DNA of 64,000 nucleotides, taken from assembly GCF_000739875.1 (NCBI RefSeq), contig NZ_BBJR01000035.1, positions 62,001-126,000 of the forward strand, written 5' to 3'. The notes below the pieces were generated by a model. The model saw nothing but the letters and a program-made list of their open reading frames with translations. It did no database searches and had not been told where the DNA came from. This stretch comes from Comamonas aquatica NBRC 14918 (GTDB lineage: Bacteria > Pseudomonadota > Gammaproteobacteria > Burkholderiales > Burkholderiaceae_C). Below are positions 28,001 to 36,120 of the stretch, piece by piece (the stretch's first letter is position 1; each line of letters opens with the position of its first letter). The position numbers and the translations under genes are program-made.

Positions 28001-28924
28001 CTAGGCCTGGGCCCGCAACCACGCCAGCAGATCGGCCTGCAGGCTGCCGGGCTGGATGGGCTGCGGCGCCAGCAGGCAGTAGCGCGATCCGTCCTCGACA
28101 AAGCCCAGCGGCGCCGCCAGCACCCCGCTGTCCAGGTCGTCGCGCACCATGTGCCAGGGGCCGATGGCCACCCCCAGCCCCGCCACGGCCGCCTGCAGGC
28201 TGAAGTAGAAGTGCTCGAAGGTCTGCCCCGCCCCCTCGGGCAGGGGCTGGCCGGCCGCCGCGGCCCACTGCGCCCAGGCCCCGGGCCGCGTGCGCGTATG
28301 CAGGCAGGGGACACCGGGTGGGCACCCCGCCTGTGCCGGTGCCACGCCAAACCAGGCCGCCACCTTGTCCGGGCGGCAGACCGGCCCGACCTGCTCCGCA
28401 AACAGGGGCGCGGCATGGCAGCCGGGCGGCCAGGGGAAATCGTTGCGGCGGATGGCCAGATCCATGCCGCTGCCAAAGGCAAACGGCCCGCCCCCGGCAA
28501 CCAGGTGCACCTCCACCCCCGGGTGCCGGGCCTGGAAGTCCGGCCAGCGTGGAATCAGCCAGCGCATCAGCAGGGTCGGCTCGCACGACAGCACCCAGCG
28601 CCGCTGCTGGCGGGCGCTGGCGCGCAGTTCCGCCACCGCCTGGCGCATCAGATCCAGCCCCTGGCCCACGGCCCGCGCCAGCGTGCGCCCCGCGTCGGTG
28701 AGGTAGACGCGCCGGCTGCGGCGCTCGAACAGGGCCACGCCCAGCTCCTCCTCCAGCAGGCGCACGGCACGGCTGACGGCGCCATGCGTCAGGTGCAACT
28801 CGTCGGCGGCGCGGCTGAAGTGCTCCAGGCGTGCCGCCGCCTCGAAGCAGCGCAGCGCCAGCAGCGAGGGCAGGCGGGCGCTGTTGATTGGTGATTCCAA
28901 TTCACCATCTTTGTCAGAAATCAT
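28001..28924 (-). CDS. LysR family transcriptional regulator (GcvA-like)
   Basis: A 307-residue LysR-type regulator. The N-terminal winged helix (LLALRCFEAAARLEHFSRAADELHLTHGAVSRAVRLLEEELG, spanning about residues 21-62) is of the GcvA/AmpR subtype, and a substrate-binding-protein-like effector domain follows. It is divergent from the LysE-type exporter at 28990 with a 65-bp spacer, the classical arrangement for a LysR protein and its target. The effector is unknown. Confidence 0.88.
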   Translation of the reverse strand: MISDKDGELESPINSARLPSLLALRCFEAAARLEHFSRAADELHLTHGAVSRAVRLLEEELGVALFERRSRRVYLTDAGRTLARAVGQGLDLMRQAVAELRASARQQRRWVLSCEPTLLMRWLIPRWPDFQARHPGVEVHLVAGGGPFAFGSGMDLAIRRNDFPWPPGCHAAPLFAEQVGPVCRPDKVAAWFGVAPAQAGCPPGVPCLHTRTRPGAWAQWAAAAGQPLPEGAGQTFEHFYFSLQAAVAGLGVAIGPWHMVRDDLDSGVLAAPLGFVEDGSRYCLLAPQPIQPGSLQADLLAWLRAQA

Positions 28925-28989
28925 CGTTATGCCATCCCGTTTCAGCCTTTTAGCATGGAGGCCATTCGCATTGATTCACAGGATAGAGC

Positions 28990-29607
28990 ATGACCGAATG
29001 GATAGCTGTCATCACCATCACCTTGCTGGCCGTCATCAGCCCCGGCCCGGATTTCGCCATGGTCACGCGCAACAGCCTGCTGCTGTCGCGCCGCGCCGGG
29101 GTGGGAACGGCGCTGGGCATCGCCCTGGGCGTGCTGGTCCACGTCACCTACACCCTGGTCGGCGTGGGGCTGCTGATCCAGCAGTCCATGGTGCTGTTCC
29201 AGGTGCTCAAGCTGGTCGGCGCCGCCTACCTGATCTACCTGGGCATGAAGATGCTGCGCACCCGCGCCAGCACCCCGCAGACCGACCACGCCGCCGCGGC
29301 ACTGTCGGATGCCGCCGCGCTGCGCACGGGCTTTCTGACGAATGTGCTGAACCCCAAGACCACCGTGTTCATCGTCAGCCTGTTCATGCAGGTGGTGCAG
29401 CCGGACACGCCGCTGGCGGTGCAGATCGGCTATGGCGCCTTCATTGCGCTGGCCCATGCGGCGTGGTTCAGCCTGGTGGCACTGTGTTTTTCGGCCGGCG
29501 CAGTGCGGGCGCGGCTGCTGGCCGTGCGCCACTGGATCGACCGGGCCTTTGGCGGACTGCTGGTCAGCCTAGGCCTGCTGCTGGCCATAGCCCGCGGGTC
29601 GCGCTGA
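28990..29607 (+). CDS. LysE/RhtC family amino-acid exporter
   Basis: A 205-residue exporter with six predicted helices. The signature VISPGPDFAMVTRNSLL in helix 1 and TGFLTNVLNPKTTVFIVSLFMQ in the middle match RhtC-like threonine/homoserine exporters, though the substrate is not determined by sequence. Control by the divergent LysR regulator is inferred. Confidence 0.88.
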   Translation: MTEWIAVITITLLAVISPGPDFAMVTRNSLLLSRRAGVGTALGIALGVLVHVTYTLVGVGLLIQQSMVLFQVLKLVGAAYLIYLGMKMLRTRASTPQTDHAAAALSDAAALRTGFLTNVLNPKTTVFIVSLFMQVVQPDTPLAVQIGYGAFIALAHAAWFSLVALCFSAGAVRARLLAVRHWIDRAFGGLLVSLGLLLAIARGSR

Positions 29608-29758
29608 GCCGTCACGGCCTGCGCTGGGCCTGCACCGGCCACCCCGGCATGTCGGCCTCCCCGTGACCCCACGACCCTCAAAGGGCAAGTGCCTGCAGGC
29701 CGCGCCAGACGCCCCCACGGCCCAGCTGTGGTGCAATAACCCCCTAGCCGCCCGCACC

Positions 29759-30415
29759 ATGCCCACCACCAACGCCCCGTCCGTCTGGGACATTTCCGCC
29801 CCCGTGCACCGCGCCAGCCCCGTCTATCCGGGGGATGCGCCCTATCAGCAACGCTGGAGCGCCAGCATGGCCGAGGGCAGCGTGGTCAACCTCAGCACCC
29901 TCAGCCTGTCGCCCCACGTGGGCACGCACGCCGATGCACCGCTGCATTACGACGCACAGGGCGCTGCCGCCGGCGCGCTGGACCTGGCGCCCTACCTGGG
30001 GCCCTGCCGCGTGGTGCATGCCATCGGCTGCGGGCCGCAGGTGCAATGGCAGCACCTGGCCCACGCCATCACGCCCGACCTGCCGCCGCGCCTGCTGGTG
30101 CGCACCTACCGGCAGGCACCGCAGGGCTGGGACCCCCAGCTCAGCGGCATCGCCCCCGAGGTGCTGGCGCGCCTGGCGGACCTGGGGCTGCGCCTGATCG
30201 GCATCGACACCGCCAGCATCGACCCGGCCAACAGCCACGCGCTGCACAGCCACCAGGTGGCACGCACGCGCCAGCTGCGCGTGCTGGAAAACCTGGTGCT
30301 GGACGCCGTGCCCGAGGGCGACTACGAACTCATCGCCCTGCCCCTGAAGCTGATGGAGGCCGAGGCCTCACCCGTGCGCGCCGTGCTGCGAAATTTGGGC
30401 ACACAATCGGGCTAA
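29759..30415 (+). CDS. kynB: Kynurenine formamidase (arylformamidase)
   Basis: A 218-residue metal-dependent hydrolase that cleaves N-formylkynurenine to kynurenine in tryptophan breakdown. The metal-binding signature HVGTHADAPLHY is present near residues 57-68, with WDISAPVHRASPVYPGD before it and GIDTASIDPANS later, as in bacterial KynB. The start at MPTTNAPSVWDI is chosen because the enzyme family begins there; an upstream frame adds about 32 atypical residues. The usual partners kynA and kynU are not in the window. Confidence 0.9.
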   Translation: MPTTNAPSVWDISAPVHRASPVYPGDAPYQQRWSASMAEGSVVNLSTLSLSPHVGTHADAPLHYDAQGAAAGALDLAPYLGPCRVVHAIGCGPQVQWQHLAHAITPDLPPRLLVRTYRQAPQGWDPQLSGIAPEVLARLADLGLRLIGIDTASIDPANSHALHSHQVARTRQLRVLENLVLDAVPEGDYELIALPLKLMEAEASPVRAVLRNLGTQSG

Positions 30416-30453
30416 AGTGCTGACTGGACCAGCACAGACAGCTATCAAAAACC

Positions 30454-31113
30454 ATGCAACAACGCATTGCCATCCTGGACTTTGAAACCACGGGCATGAG
30501 CCCCGCCCACGGCGCGCGCGCGGCCGAGGTCGGCATCGTGCTGGTGGAGGGCGGGCGCATCGTCGACCGTTTCCAGAGCCTGATGGATGCCGGGCAGAGC
30601 ATGCCGTGGAACATCACCCAGCTCACCGGCATCAGCAGCGCCATGCTGCGCGCAGCGCCGCCGGCCGACCACGTCATGCGCGAGGCCGCCGCCTTTGTGG
30701 GCAGCACGCCCCTGGTGGCGCACAACGCGGCCTTCGACCGCAAGTTCTGGGTGGATGAGCTGCAGCGCGCCGGCTGCGATGCCACGCAGCCCTTTGCCTG
30801 CACCGTGCTGCTGTCGCGCCGCCTCTACCCCGAGGCGCCCAGCCACTCGCTGGGCCGCATCGTGCGCCACCTGCAGCTGCCGCCGGCCGACAAGGCCCAC
30901 CGCGCGCTGGCCGATGCCGAGATGACGGCCCACCTGCTGCTGCGCATGCAAAGCGATTTGCAGCGGCGCTGGCACATTCCCGATCCGCACCACGGCCTGT
31001 TGTGCAGCCTGCAAAGCTGCCAGCGCGCCCACGTGGCGGCCCTGCTGCAGCGCAGCGCGCAGCAGCAAACCCAGCCGATGCTGCCGGGGCTGGACATCAC
31101 GGCGGCGGGCTGA
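30454..31113 (+). CDS. DnaQ-like 3'-5' exonuclease
   Basis: A 219-residue DEDDh exonuclease: ExoI LDFETTG (residues 9-15), ExoII VAHNAAFDRKF, ExoIII HRALADAEMTAHLL. It resembles free-standing DnaQ/PolC-type proofreading exonucleases; the C-terminal tail (QQQTQPMLPGLDI) contains QPMLPGL, which resembles a sliding-clamp-binding pentapeptide. A clamp interaction is inference. It lies 38 bp after kynB and may be co-transcribed, with no obvious functional link. Confidence 0.85.
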   Translation: MQQRIAILDFETTGMSPAHGARAAEVGIVLVEGGRIVDRFQSLMDAGQSMPWNITQLTGISSAMLRAAPPADHVMREAAAFVGSTPLVAHNAAFDRKFWVDELQRAGCDATQPFACTVLLSRRLYPEAPSHSLGRIVRHLQLPPADKAHRALADAEMTAHLLLRMQSDLQRRWHIPDPHHGLLCSLQSCQRAHVAALLQRSAQQQTQPMLPGLDITAAG

Positions 31114-31211
31114 GCCTTCATGTTCTGTAGCGGGTAGCGCAGCCGCTTCAAGGCTTTTAAGGTGTTTTCTGGCTGAAACGCCCTGCCATCCAGCGCCGGC
31201 CGCTCCTTGTT

Positions 31212-31748
31212 TCAAGCCGCTTCCTGCGCCAGCAATTGCTGCTTGCGCGCCAGACCCCAGCGGTAGCCGCCCAGGCCGCCATCGCTGCGCAGCACGCGGT
31301 GGCAGGGCACCAGCACCGCCACCGGGTTGACCGCGCAGGCACTGGCCACGGCGCGCACGGCCCGTGGTTGGCCCAACGCCTGGGCCAGCTGGGTGTAGGT
31401 GCAGGTCTGCCCACCGGGAATGCGCTGCAGCGCTGCCCAGACCCGGCGCTGAAAGTCCGTGCCGCCCACCACGTCCAGCGGCAGGCTGTGCGCCTGCGCC
31501 GGGTGGGCCAGCGCCACCAGCACCTCATCGCTCCAGTGGTGCAACGGCGTTCCGCCCGTCGCCAGCTGCGCCTGCGGATAGCGCTGCGCCAGCTCCTGCA
31601 CCAGACTGGCCTTGTCATCGCCCAGCAGCACGGCCGCAATCCCCTGGCCGGTGGCCGCCACCAGCACCTGCCCCTGCGGACAGCTGCGCACCGTGTAGTG
31701 CAAAACCAGGGGGGCGGGCGGTGTGGAGGGCGTCGGGCGGGTGGGCAT
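31212..31748 (-). CDS. Methylated-DNA-protein-cysteine methyltransferase
   Basis: A 178-residue O6-alkylguanine-DNA alkyltransferase (Ogt/Ada C-terminal type) that repairs O6-methylguanine by suicidal transfer to cysteine. The active site PCHRVL has Cys149, and VWAALQRIPGGQTCTYTQLA with AVASACAVNPVAVLVPCH supplies the DNA-binding helix and core. The start at MPTRPTPSTP gives a short Pro-rich lead typical for the family. No Ada N-terminal domain is present. It is convergent with the exonuclease gene. Confidence 0.9.
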   Translation of the reverse strand: MPTRPTPSTPPAPLVLHYTVRSCPQGQVLVAATGQGIAAVLLGDDKASLVQELAQRYPQAQLATGGTPLHHWSDEVLVALAHPAQAHSLPLDVVGGTDFQRRVWAALQRIPGGQTCTYTQLAQALGQPRAVRAVASACAVNPVAVLVPCHRVLRSDGGLGGYRWGLARKQQLLAQEAA

Positions 31749-31860
31749 GCCGTGCACTGTATGCGAGCCGACCCCGTGCGCCAAGGGCAAGCCCCTAACC
31801 ACAGGAGACAGCGCGTGCGCCGGCTTGCCGCTACGCTTGCGCCCAGGAGAGATGTAGCCC

Positions 31861-33111
31861 GTGACCACCCCACCCACCACCGCCCAGACGCACACGCACC
31901 GCCAGCTCTGGGTCATGCTGCTGGCCTTGCTCAGCGGTTTTGCGCTCAGCCAGGCGTTTCGCACCATCACCGCCATCCTGGCGCAGGGGCTGCAGCAGGA
32001 TTTCGGCATCAGCGCCAGCTCCCTGGGCGCTTTCGCCGGGCTGTTCGGCCTGTCGTTCGGTGTGGCCCAGTTGCTGATGGGCATCGGCATGGACCTGTAC
32101 GGCCTGCGCCGCACCGTACTCACCGCCTTCCCGCTGGCCGCGCTGGGGGCGGGCGTGTCGGCCGCCGCACCCAGCTACGGCTGGCTGATGCTGGGCCAGC
32201 TGCTGATCGGCGTGGGCTGCTCGCCCGCCTTCCTGGCCTGCACCATCTTCATCGCCCGCCACTTTCCGGCCGACCGGTTTGCCTTCTTCTCGGGCCTGTC
32301 CATGGGTGTGGGCGGCCTGGGCCTGCTGTTCACCGGAACCCCGCTGGCATGGGTGGTGGAGCTGGGCGGCTGGCGCAGCGGCTTTTGGCTGCTGTGCGGG
32401 CTGTGCGTGGCGTCCTGGCTGCTGATCTTCGCCATGGTGCACGAGCCGCGTTTGCCGCAGGCGCCCAGCACGAACAAGGAATCCTGGGGCCAGGCCTTTG
32501 TGCGCCTGGCCGAGCTGCTGACCCTGCCCCACACCTGGGGCATGCTGGTGCTGGGCATGTCCTGCTACGCGGCCTTTCTGTCGCTGCGCGGCCTGTGGCT
32601 AGGGCCCCTGCTGATGGACCGCCACAGTTTCAGCCTGGTCAGCAGCGGCCACGTGGCGTTCGGCGTGTCGCTGATTTCGCTGTTCACGCCCGCCATGTTC
32701 GGCCGCCTGGACCCGGGCACGCTGCGCCGCCGCACCTGGCTGGGCTGGCTGTCGCTGCTGATGGCCGCGCTGTTCGTGACCCTGGCGCTGTGGCACCACC
32801 CACTGGCCAATGTGCTGACCCTGGTCGCCATGGCCCTGCTGTCCGGCTACAGCCTGCTGCAGTACGCGGACGTGCGCGCCTCCTACCCCAACCACATGAC
32901 CGGGCGGGCGCTGTCGCTGTTCACCATGTCCATGTTCCTGGGCGTGGCGCTGATGCAGTGGTTCACCGGCGTGGTGGCCGCCTGGGCCACGCGCCAGGGC
33001 TGGGAGGCCTACACCGCCGTGGCCCTGACAATTGCCCTGTGGCTGGCCTGTGCCTCCACCGCCTACCGCCTGCTGCCGGCCTCGCCGCTGCTCAAGGCCA
33101 CGGCTGCCTGA
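31861..33111 (+). CDS. MFS transporter
   Basis: A 416-residue major-facilitator protein with 12 predicted helices and a GMDLYGLRRT loop between helices 2 and 3 that corresponds to the family's GxxxDRxGRR motif. It starts at a GTG (31861) by frame; no better ATG exists upstream of the first helix. The substrate cannot be inferred. It has no obvious operon partners; a divergent O6-alkylguanine methyltransferase is 112 bp away. Confidence 0.82.
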   Translation: MTTPPTTAQTHTHRQLWVMLLALLSGFALSQAFRTITAILAQGLQQDFGISASSLGAFAGLFGLSFGVAQLLMGIGMDLYGLRRTVLTAFPLAALGAGVSAAAPSYGWLMLGQLLIGVGCSPAFLACTIFIARHFPADRFAFFSGLSMGVGGLGLLFTGTPLAWVVELGGWRSGFWLLCGLCVASWLLIFAMVHEPRLPQAPSTNKESWGQAFVRLAELLTLPHTWGMLVLGMSCYAAFLSLRGLWLGPLLMDRHSFSLVSSGHVAFGVSLISLFTPAMFGRLDPGTLRRRTWLGWLSLLMAALFVTLALWHHPLANVLTLVAMALLSGYSLLQYADVRASYPNHMTGRALSLFTMSMFLGVALMQWFTGVVAAWATRQGWEAYTAVALTIALWLACASTAYRLLPASPLLKATAA

Positions 33112-33247
33112 GTCCGGAGTTATGAGCAACCCACCTGGGGTGGAGGCCTGGGACTGACACCTGCATGGTCTGCCCAGGACTGACGCTCTACCAGGACACG
33201 TAAGGCCTCACACGCCAGCCACAGGCCCACCCGCACCTTCCCCCGTT

Positions 33248-34459
33248 TTACAAGCTGCTGGCGCTGGATCCATCCCCGCGGTACAGCCAGGGCACATCCA
33301 TCAGGCGGGCACCCAGCAGGCGCATGGACAAATCACGCCCCCAGCGCACCGGTCCGGTGGCGTGGAAGATGTTGCCATTGCGGATGGAGCGCGCCTGCAC
33401 GCGGGCGTTGCGCTCCCAACGGTTCAGGGCATAACGGCGCAGCCGCAGCGCCACGTCCAGGTCGTCCATGGCCAGGGCGCGTTGCAGCTCGGCCGCATCC
33501 TCGATGGCCATGCCCGCGCCCTGGGCCAAGTAGGGGCGCATCGGGTGGGCGGCATCGCCAATCAACCCGACCAGGCCCTTGGCCATGCCTTCGGGCCCCT
33601 GCAAGGGTGTGCGGTCCGACAGCGGCCACAGGCGCCACGCCTTTCCGGCCGCAGGCACGCTGCGCACCAGGTCCTGCAGGCTGCTGGCGCAGCCCTGCAG
33701 CGCCTGCTCCAGGGCCTGGGCATTGGCGGCGTGGTCCCAGTGCTCCATGTCCTCGGGGGCTGCGCCCTCGATGATGACCACGATATTCATCATCTCCCCG
33801 CGGCGCACGGGGTAGTGCACGGCATGCATGTGCGGTCCCAGCCACACGGTCACTTCATTGCTGCGCCAGCCGGCGGGCACATCGGCCATGGGCAGCAGCG
33901 CACGGTACGCCAGATGGCCCGACACCCGGGGCCGGCTGGCATCGCCCAACAGCGGGCCACGCAGCTTGCTCCACACCCCGTCGGCCAGCATCAGGGCATC
34001 CCCCTCGATCTCTTTGTTCAGCGAGGTGCGAATGGTGGTCACGCGCTCGGTGCCCAGCACCTCCACCACTTCCTGGCCAGGATTGATGAACACATCCGCG
34101 CGCTCACTGGCGGCATACCACAGCAGACTGTGCAGGTCGGCGCGGTGGATGGTGACATAGGCCGCACCGTAGCGGTCCACCATGCTCTGCCCCAGCGGCG
34201 CACCCGCCAGCACCTTGCCGCTGCGGCCGCAGCGGGCCACCAGTTGCTGGGGCACGGACGCCACGGCGTGCAGGGCCTTCTGTAGCCCCCAAGCCTGCAA
34301 GCGGCGCACCACGTTGGGCCCCAGCTGCACGCCGGCCCCCACCTCGGAGAATTCCTGCGCCCGCTCAAACAAGCGTGCGTCCCAACCCGCGTGCGATGCG
34401 CCCAGAGCGGCGGCCATCCCTGCGATGCCGCCACCAGCAATCAATACTTGTTTTCTCAT
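33248..34459 (-). CDS. FAD-dependent aromatic monooxygenase family protein
   Basis: A 403-residue class A flavoprotein monooxygenase. It has the N-terminal dinucleotide fold VLIAGGGIAGMAAALGASHAG, a DG-type motif around LMLADGVWSKLR and the second FAD motif GLIGDAAHPMRPYLAQGAGMAIEDA (two blocks here). Relatives include salicylate and 3-hydroxybenzoate hydroxylases and related ring hydroxylases; the substrate is unknown. It is not flanked by other aromatic-degradation genes. An AT-rich 220-bp spacer separates it from the H-NS gene. Confidence 0.82.
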   Translation of the reverse strand: MRKQVLIAGGGIAGMAAALGASHAGWDARLFERAQEFSEVGAGVQLGPNVVRRLQAWGLQKALHAVASVPQQLVARCGRSGKVLAGAPLGQSMVDRYGAAYVTIHRADLHSLLWYAASERADVFINPGQEVVEVLGTERVTTIRTSLNKEIEGDALMLADGVWSKLRGPLLGDASRPRVSGHLAYRALLPMADVPAGWRSNEVTVWLGPHMHAVHYPVRRGEMMNIVVIIEGAAPEDMEHWDHAANAQALEQALQGCASSLQDLVRSVPAAGKAWRLWPLSDRTPLQGPEGMAKGLVGLIGDAAHPMRPYLAQGAGMAIEDAAELQRALAMDDLDVALRLRRYALNRWERNARVQARSIRNGNIFHATGPVRWGRDLSMRLLGARLMDVPWLYRGDGSSASSL

Positions 34460-34659
34460 GCGCTAAATTGTGGCGCCGAAACCGTGCGCAGCGCGCGAGC
34501 CGGCGCGGCAATCTCTGACGTCCAGCAAATCGGTCCCACAATTCATGCGGAACGCAGCGCAGGCACCACACCCAGGATTTAGTGGCGTCCGCAAGGCACG
34601 GGTTTGAAAATACCCCAACCGCATTAAATAAAAAATCTATGAGATATTTAAAATCAATA

Positions 34660-34679
34660 AAGCCCGCTGATGCGGGCTT
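34660..34679 (-). terminator. Terminator of the H-NS-like gene
   Basis: AAGCCCGC (34660-34667) pairs with GCGGGCTT (34672-34679) over a 4-nt loop; read leftward it is followed by an AT-rich stretch (TTATTGATTTTAAAT) but not a continuous U-run. It starts 4 bp after the H-NS stop codon. Confidence 0.65.
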
Positions 34680-34682
34680 GAA

Positions 34683-34973
34683 TCAAATTTCAAACTTGCT
34701 GCGGTCCTGATCTTGAATCCATTTTGGAGGCTTGCCACGGCCAGTCCAGGTTTCCCCGGTTTCAGGATGGCGATATTTGGGTGGCACCTTACTGCCAGCA
34801 CCACCGCTGCGTGCAGCGCGCGCAGGCGGGAAAACATCTTCGGCCGTCAACCCATATTCATCCACCAGCGACCGCACTTTGGCCACAGCGTCCATCAGCT
34901 CGCGCTTGCGGGCATCCTGGATTTGTTTTTCCAGTTCGTCACGTTGCTTCAACAGGTCTTGGTAAGAGGTCAT
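34683..34973 (-). CDS. H-NS family nucleoid protein
   Basis: A 96-residue H-NS homologue of the short beta-proteobacterial type. The N-terminal coiled-coil (YQDLLKQRDELEKQIQDARK) mediates oligomerisation, and the C-terminal DNA-binding core has TWTGRGKPPKW. Such proteins silence AT-rich DNA. AAAGGA lies 9 bases upstream of the ATG at 34973, a better spacing than for the ATG two codons earlier (34979). The gene lies within the most AT-rich part of the window (about 34570-35200), with its own terminator. Autoregulation through this AT-rich region is plausible. Confidence 0.9.
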   Translation of the reverse strand: MTSYQDLLKQRDELEKQIQDARKRELMDAVAKVRSLVDEYGLTAEDVFPPARAARSGGAGSKVPPKYRHPETGETWTGRGKPPKWIQDQDRSKFEI

Positions 34974-35198
34974 TTGCATGCATCCTTTCGTTGATGAAAA
35001 TGATTATAGATACCCGGAAAATGATTGAATGCATTTCTGCAGCATGCAACAGCGACTGAAGCGCATTCACAACTACGTATTTACCACATTCACGATTGGA
35101 TTCACGGCCTGGTCACCCTGGTGAGTCTCTAGCGCCATAAGATCGATGCCATCTGTCACTGAATGGCCGATGGCATTCAATATTTTCCGGATTGAAAA

Positions 35199-36044
35199 GT
35201 GTCTACTTACTTGATTGGAGATATCCAGGGCTGCGACAGCGCCTTGGTGCGCCTGCTGCAACACATCGATTTCTCCCCGAGCCGCGACACCCTGTACCTG
35301 CTGGGTGACCTGATCAACCGGGGCCCGGCTTCCGCCGACGTTCTGCGCCGCTGCATGGAATATGGCGATGCGGTGAAACCCCTGCTGGGCAATCACGACC
35401 TGCATTTGCTGGCCAGTGCCCATGGGGTGCGCAAACCCGGGCGGCGCGATACTTTGCAAACCATTCTGGATGCCCCCGACCGCCAGGATTTACTGGCGTG
35501 GGTGGCACAACAACCTTTGGCCCGGTGCCTGGAAAATCCCCAGGGGCAGCAGCTTTTAATGGTCCACGCCGGGGTTTTACCGCAATGGAGCCTGAAAGAC
35601 GTGATGGCCCTGGCGCAGGAAGTCCACGATCATATTCGCAGCGAGGGATTGCCGGAGTTTCTGCAGCACATGTATGGCAATACGCCGAATCAATGGCATG
35701 CCACGCTGACAGGCCATGACCGGCTGCGCGTGATTGTGAATGCCTTGACCCGCATCCGGTTTTGCACGCCCGGTGGTGCCATGGATTTTGAAAGCGCGGA
35801 ATCGGCCGAAGCGGCACCGGTCGGCCTGGTGCCCTGGTTTGAATGCCCGGACCGCCAGACACGCGATGTCATGGTCGCATTCGGCCATTGGTCGACCCTG
35901 GGATTGATCAACCGCCCCAACCTGATGGCACTGGATACCGGCTGCGTCTGGGGCGGCTGTCTCAGCGCCATGGAAATCGGCCATGATTTCACCGAGCGCC
36001 AATTGCACCAGGTGCACTGCGATCAAGCGCAGCAACCTGGGTGA
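35199..36044 (+). CDS. apaH: Bis(5'-nucleosyl)-tetraphosphatase (symmetrical)
   Basis: A 281-residue ApaH that splits diadenosine tetraphosphate into two ADP and can remove Np4 caps from RNA. The phosphoesterase motifs are LIGDIQGC (residues 5-12), GDLINRGP and LGNHDLHLL. The start is a GTG at 35199, which places the first motif as in the family; no ATG is available before it. It is divergent from the H-NS gene. E. coli apaH is usually with apaG-rsmA; that context is absent here. Confidence 0.93.
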   Translation: MSTYLIGDIQGCDSALVRLLQHIDFSPSRDTLYLLGDLINRGPASADVLRRCMEYGDAVKPLLGNHDLHLLASAHGVRKPGRRDTLQTILDAPDRQDLLAWVAQQPLARCLENPQGQQLLMVHAGVLPQWSLKDVMALAQEVHDHIRSEGLPEFLQHMYGNTPNQWHATLTGHDRLRVIVNALTRIRFCTPGGAMDFESAESAEAAPVGLVPWFECPDRQTRDVMVAFGHWSTLGLINRPNLMALDTGCVWGGCLSAMEIGHDFTERQLHQVHCDQAQQPG

Positions 36045-36067
36045 GCCACGGGCAAACGTTCACCCAC

Positions 36068-36098
36068 AAAAAAGCCACGCTAAAAAGCGTGGCTTTTT
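36068..36098. terminator. Bidirectional terminator between apaH and the helicase gene
   Basis: AAAAGCCACGC (36070-36080) pairs with GCGTGGCTTTT (36087-36097) across a 6-nt loop, giving U-runs on both strands between convergent genes. Confidence 0.88.
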
Positions 36099-36120
36099 CA
36101 TCCTGCTGCCAACGGCAGCG

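Noticed and set aside
34460-35198. AT-rich H-NS region as a horizontally acquired island
   Set aside because: Only the spacers are AT-rich; the H-NS and apaH genes are core families and there is no integrase, tRNA or direct repeat.
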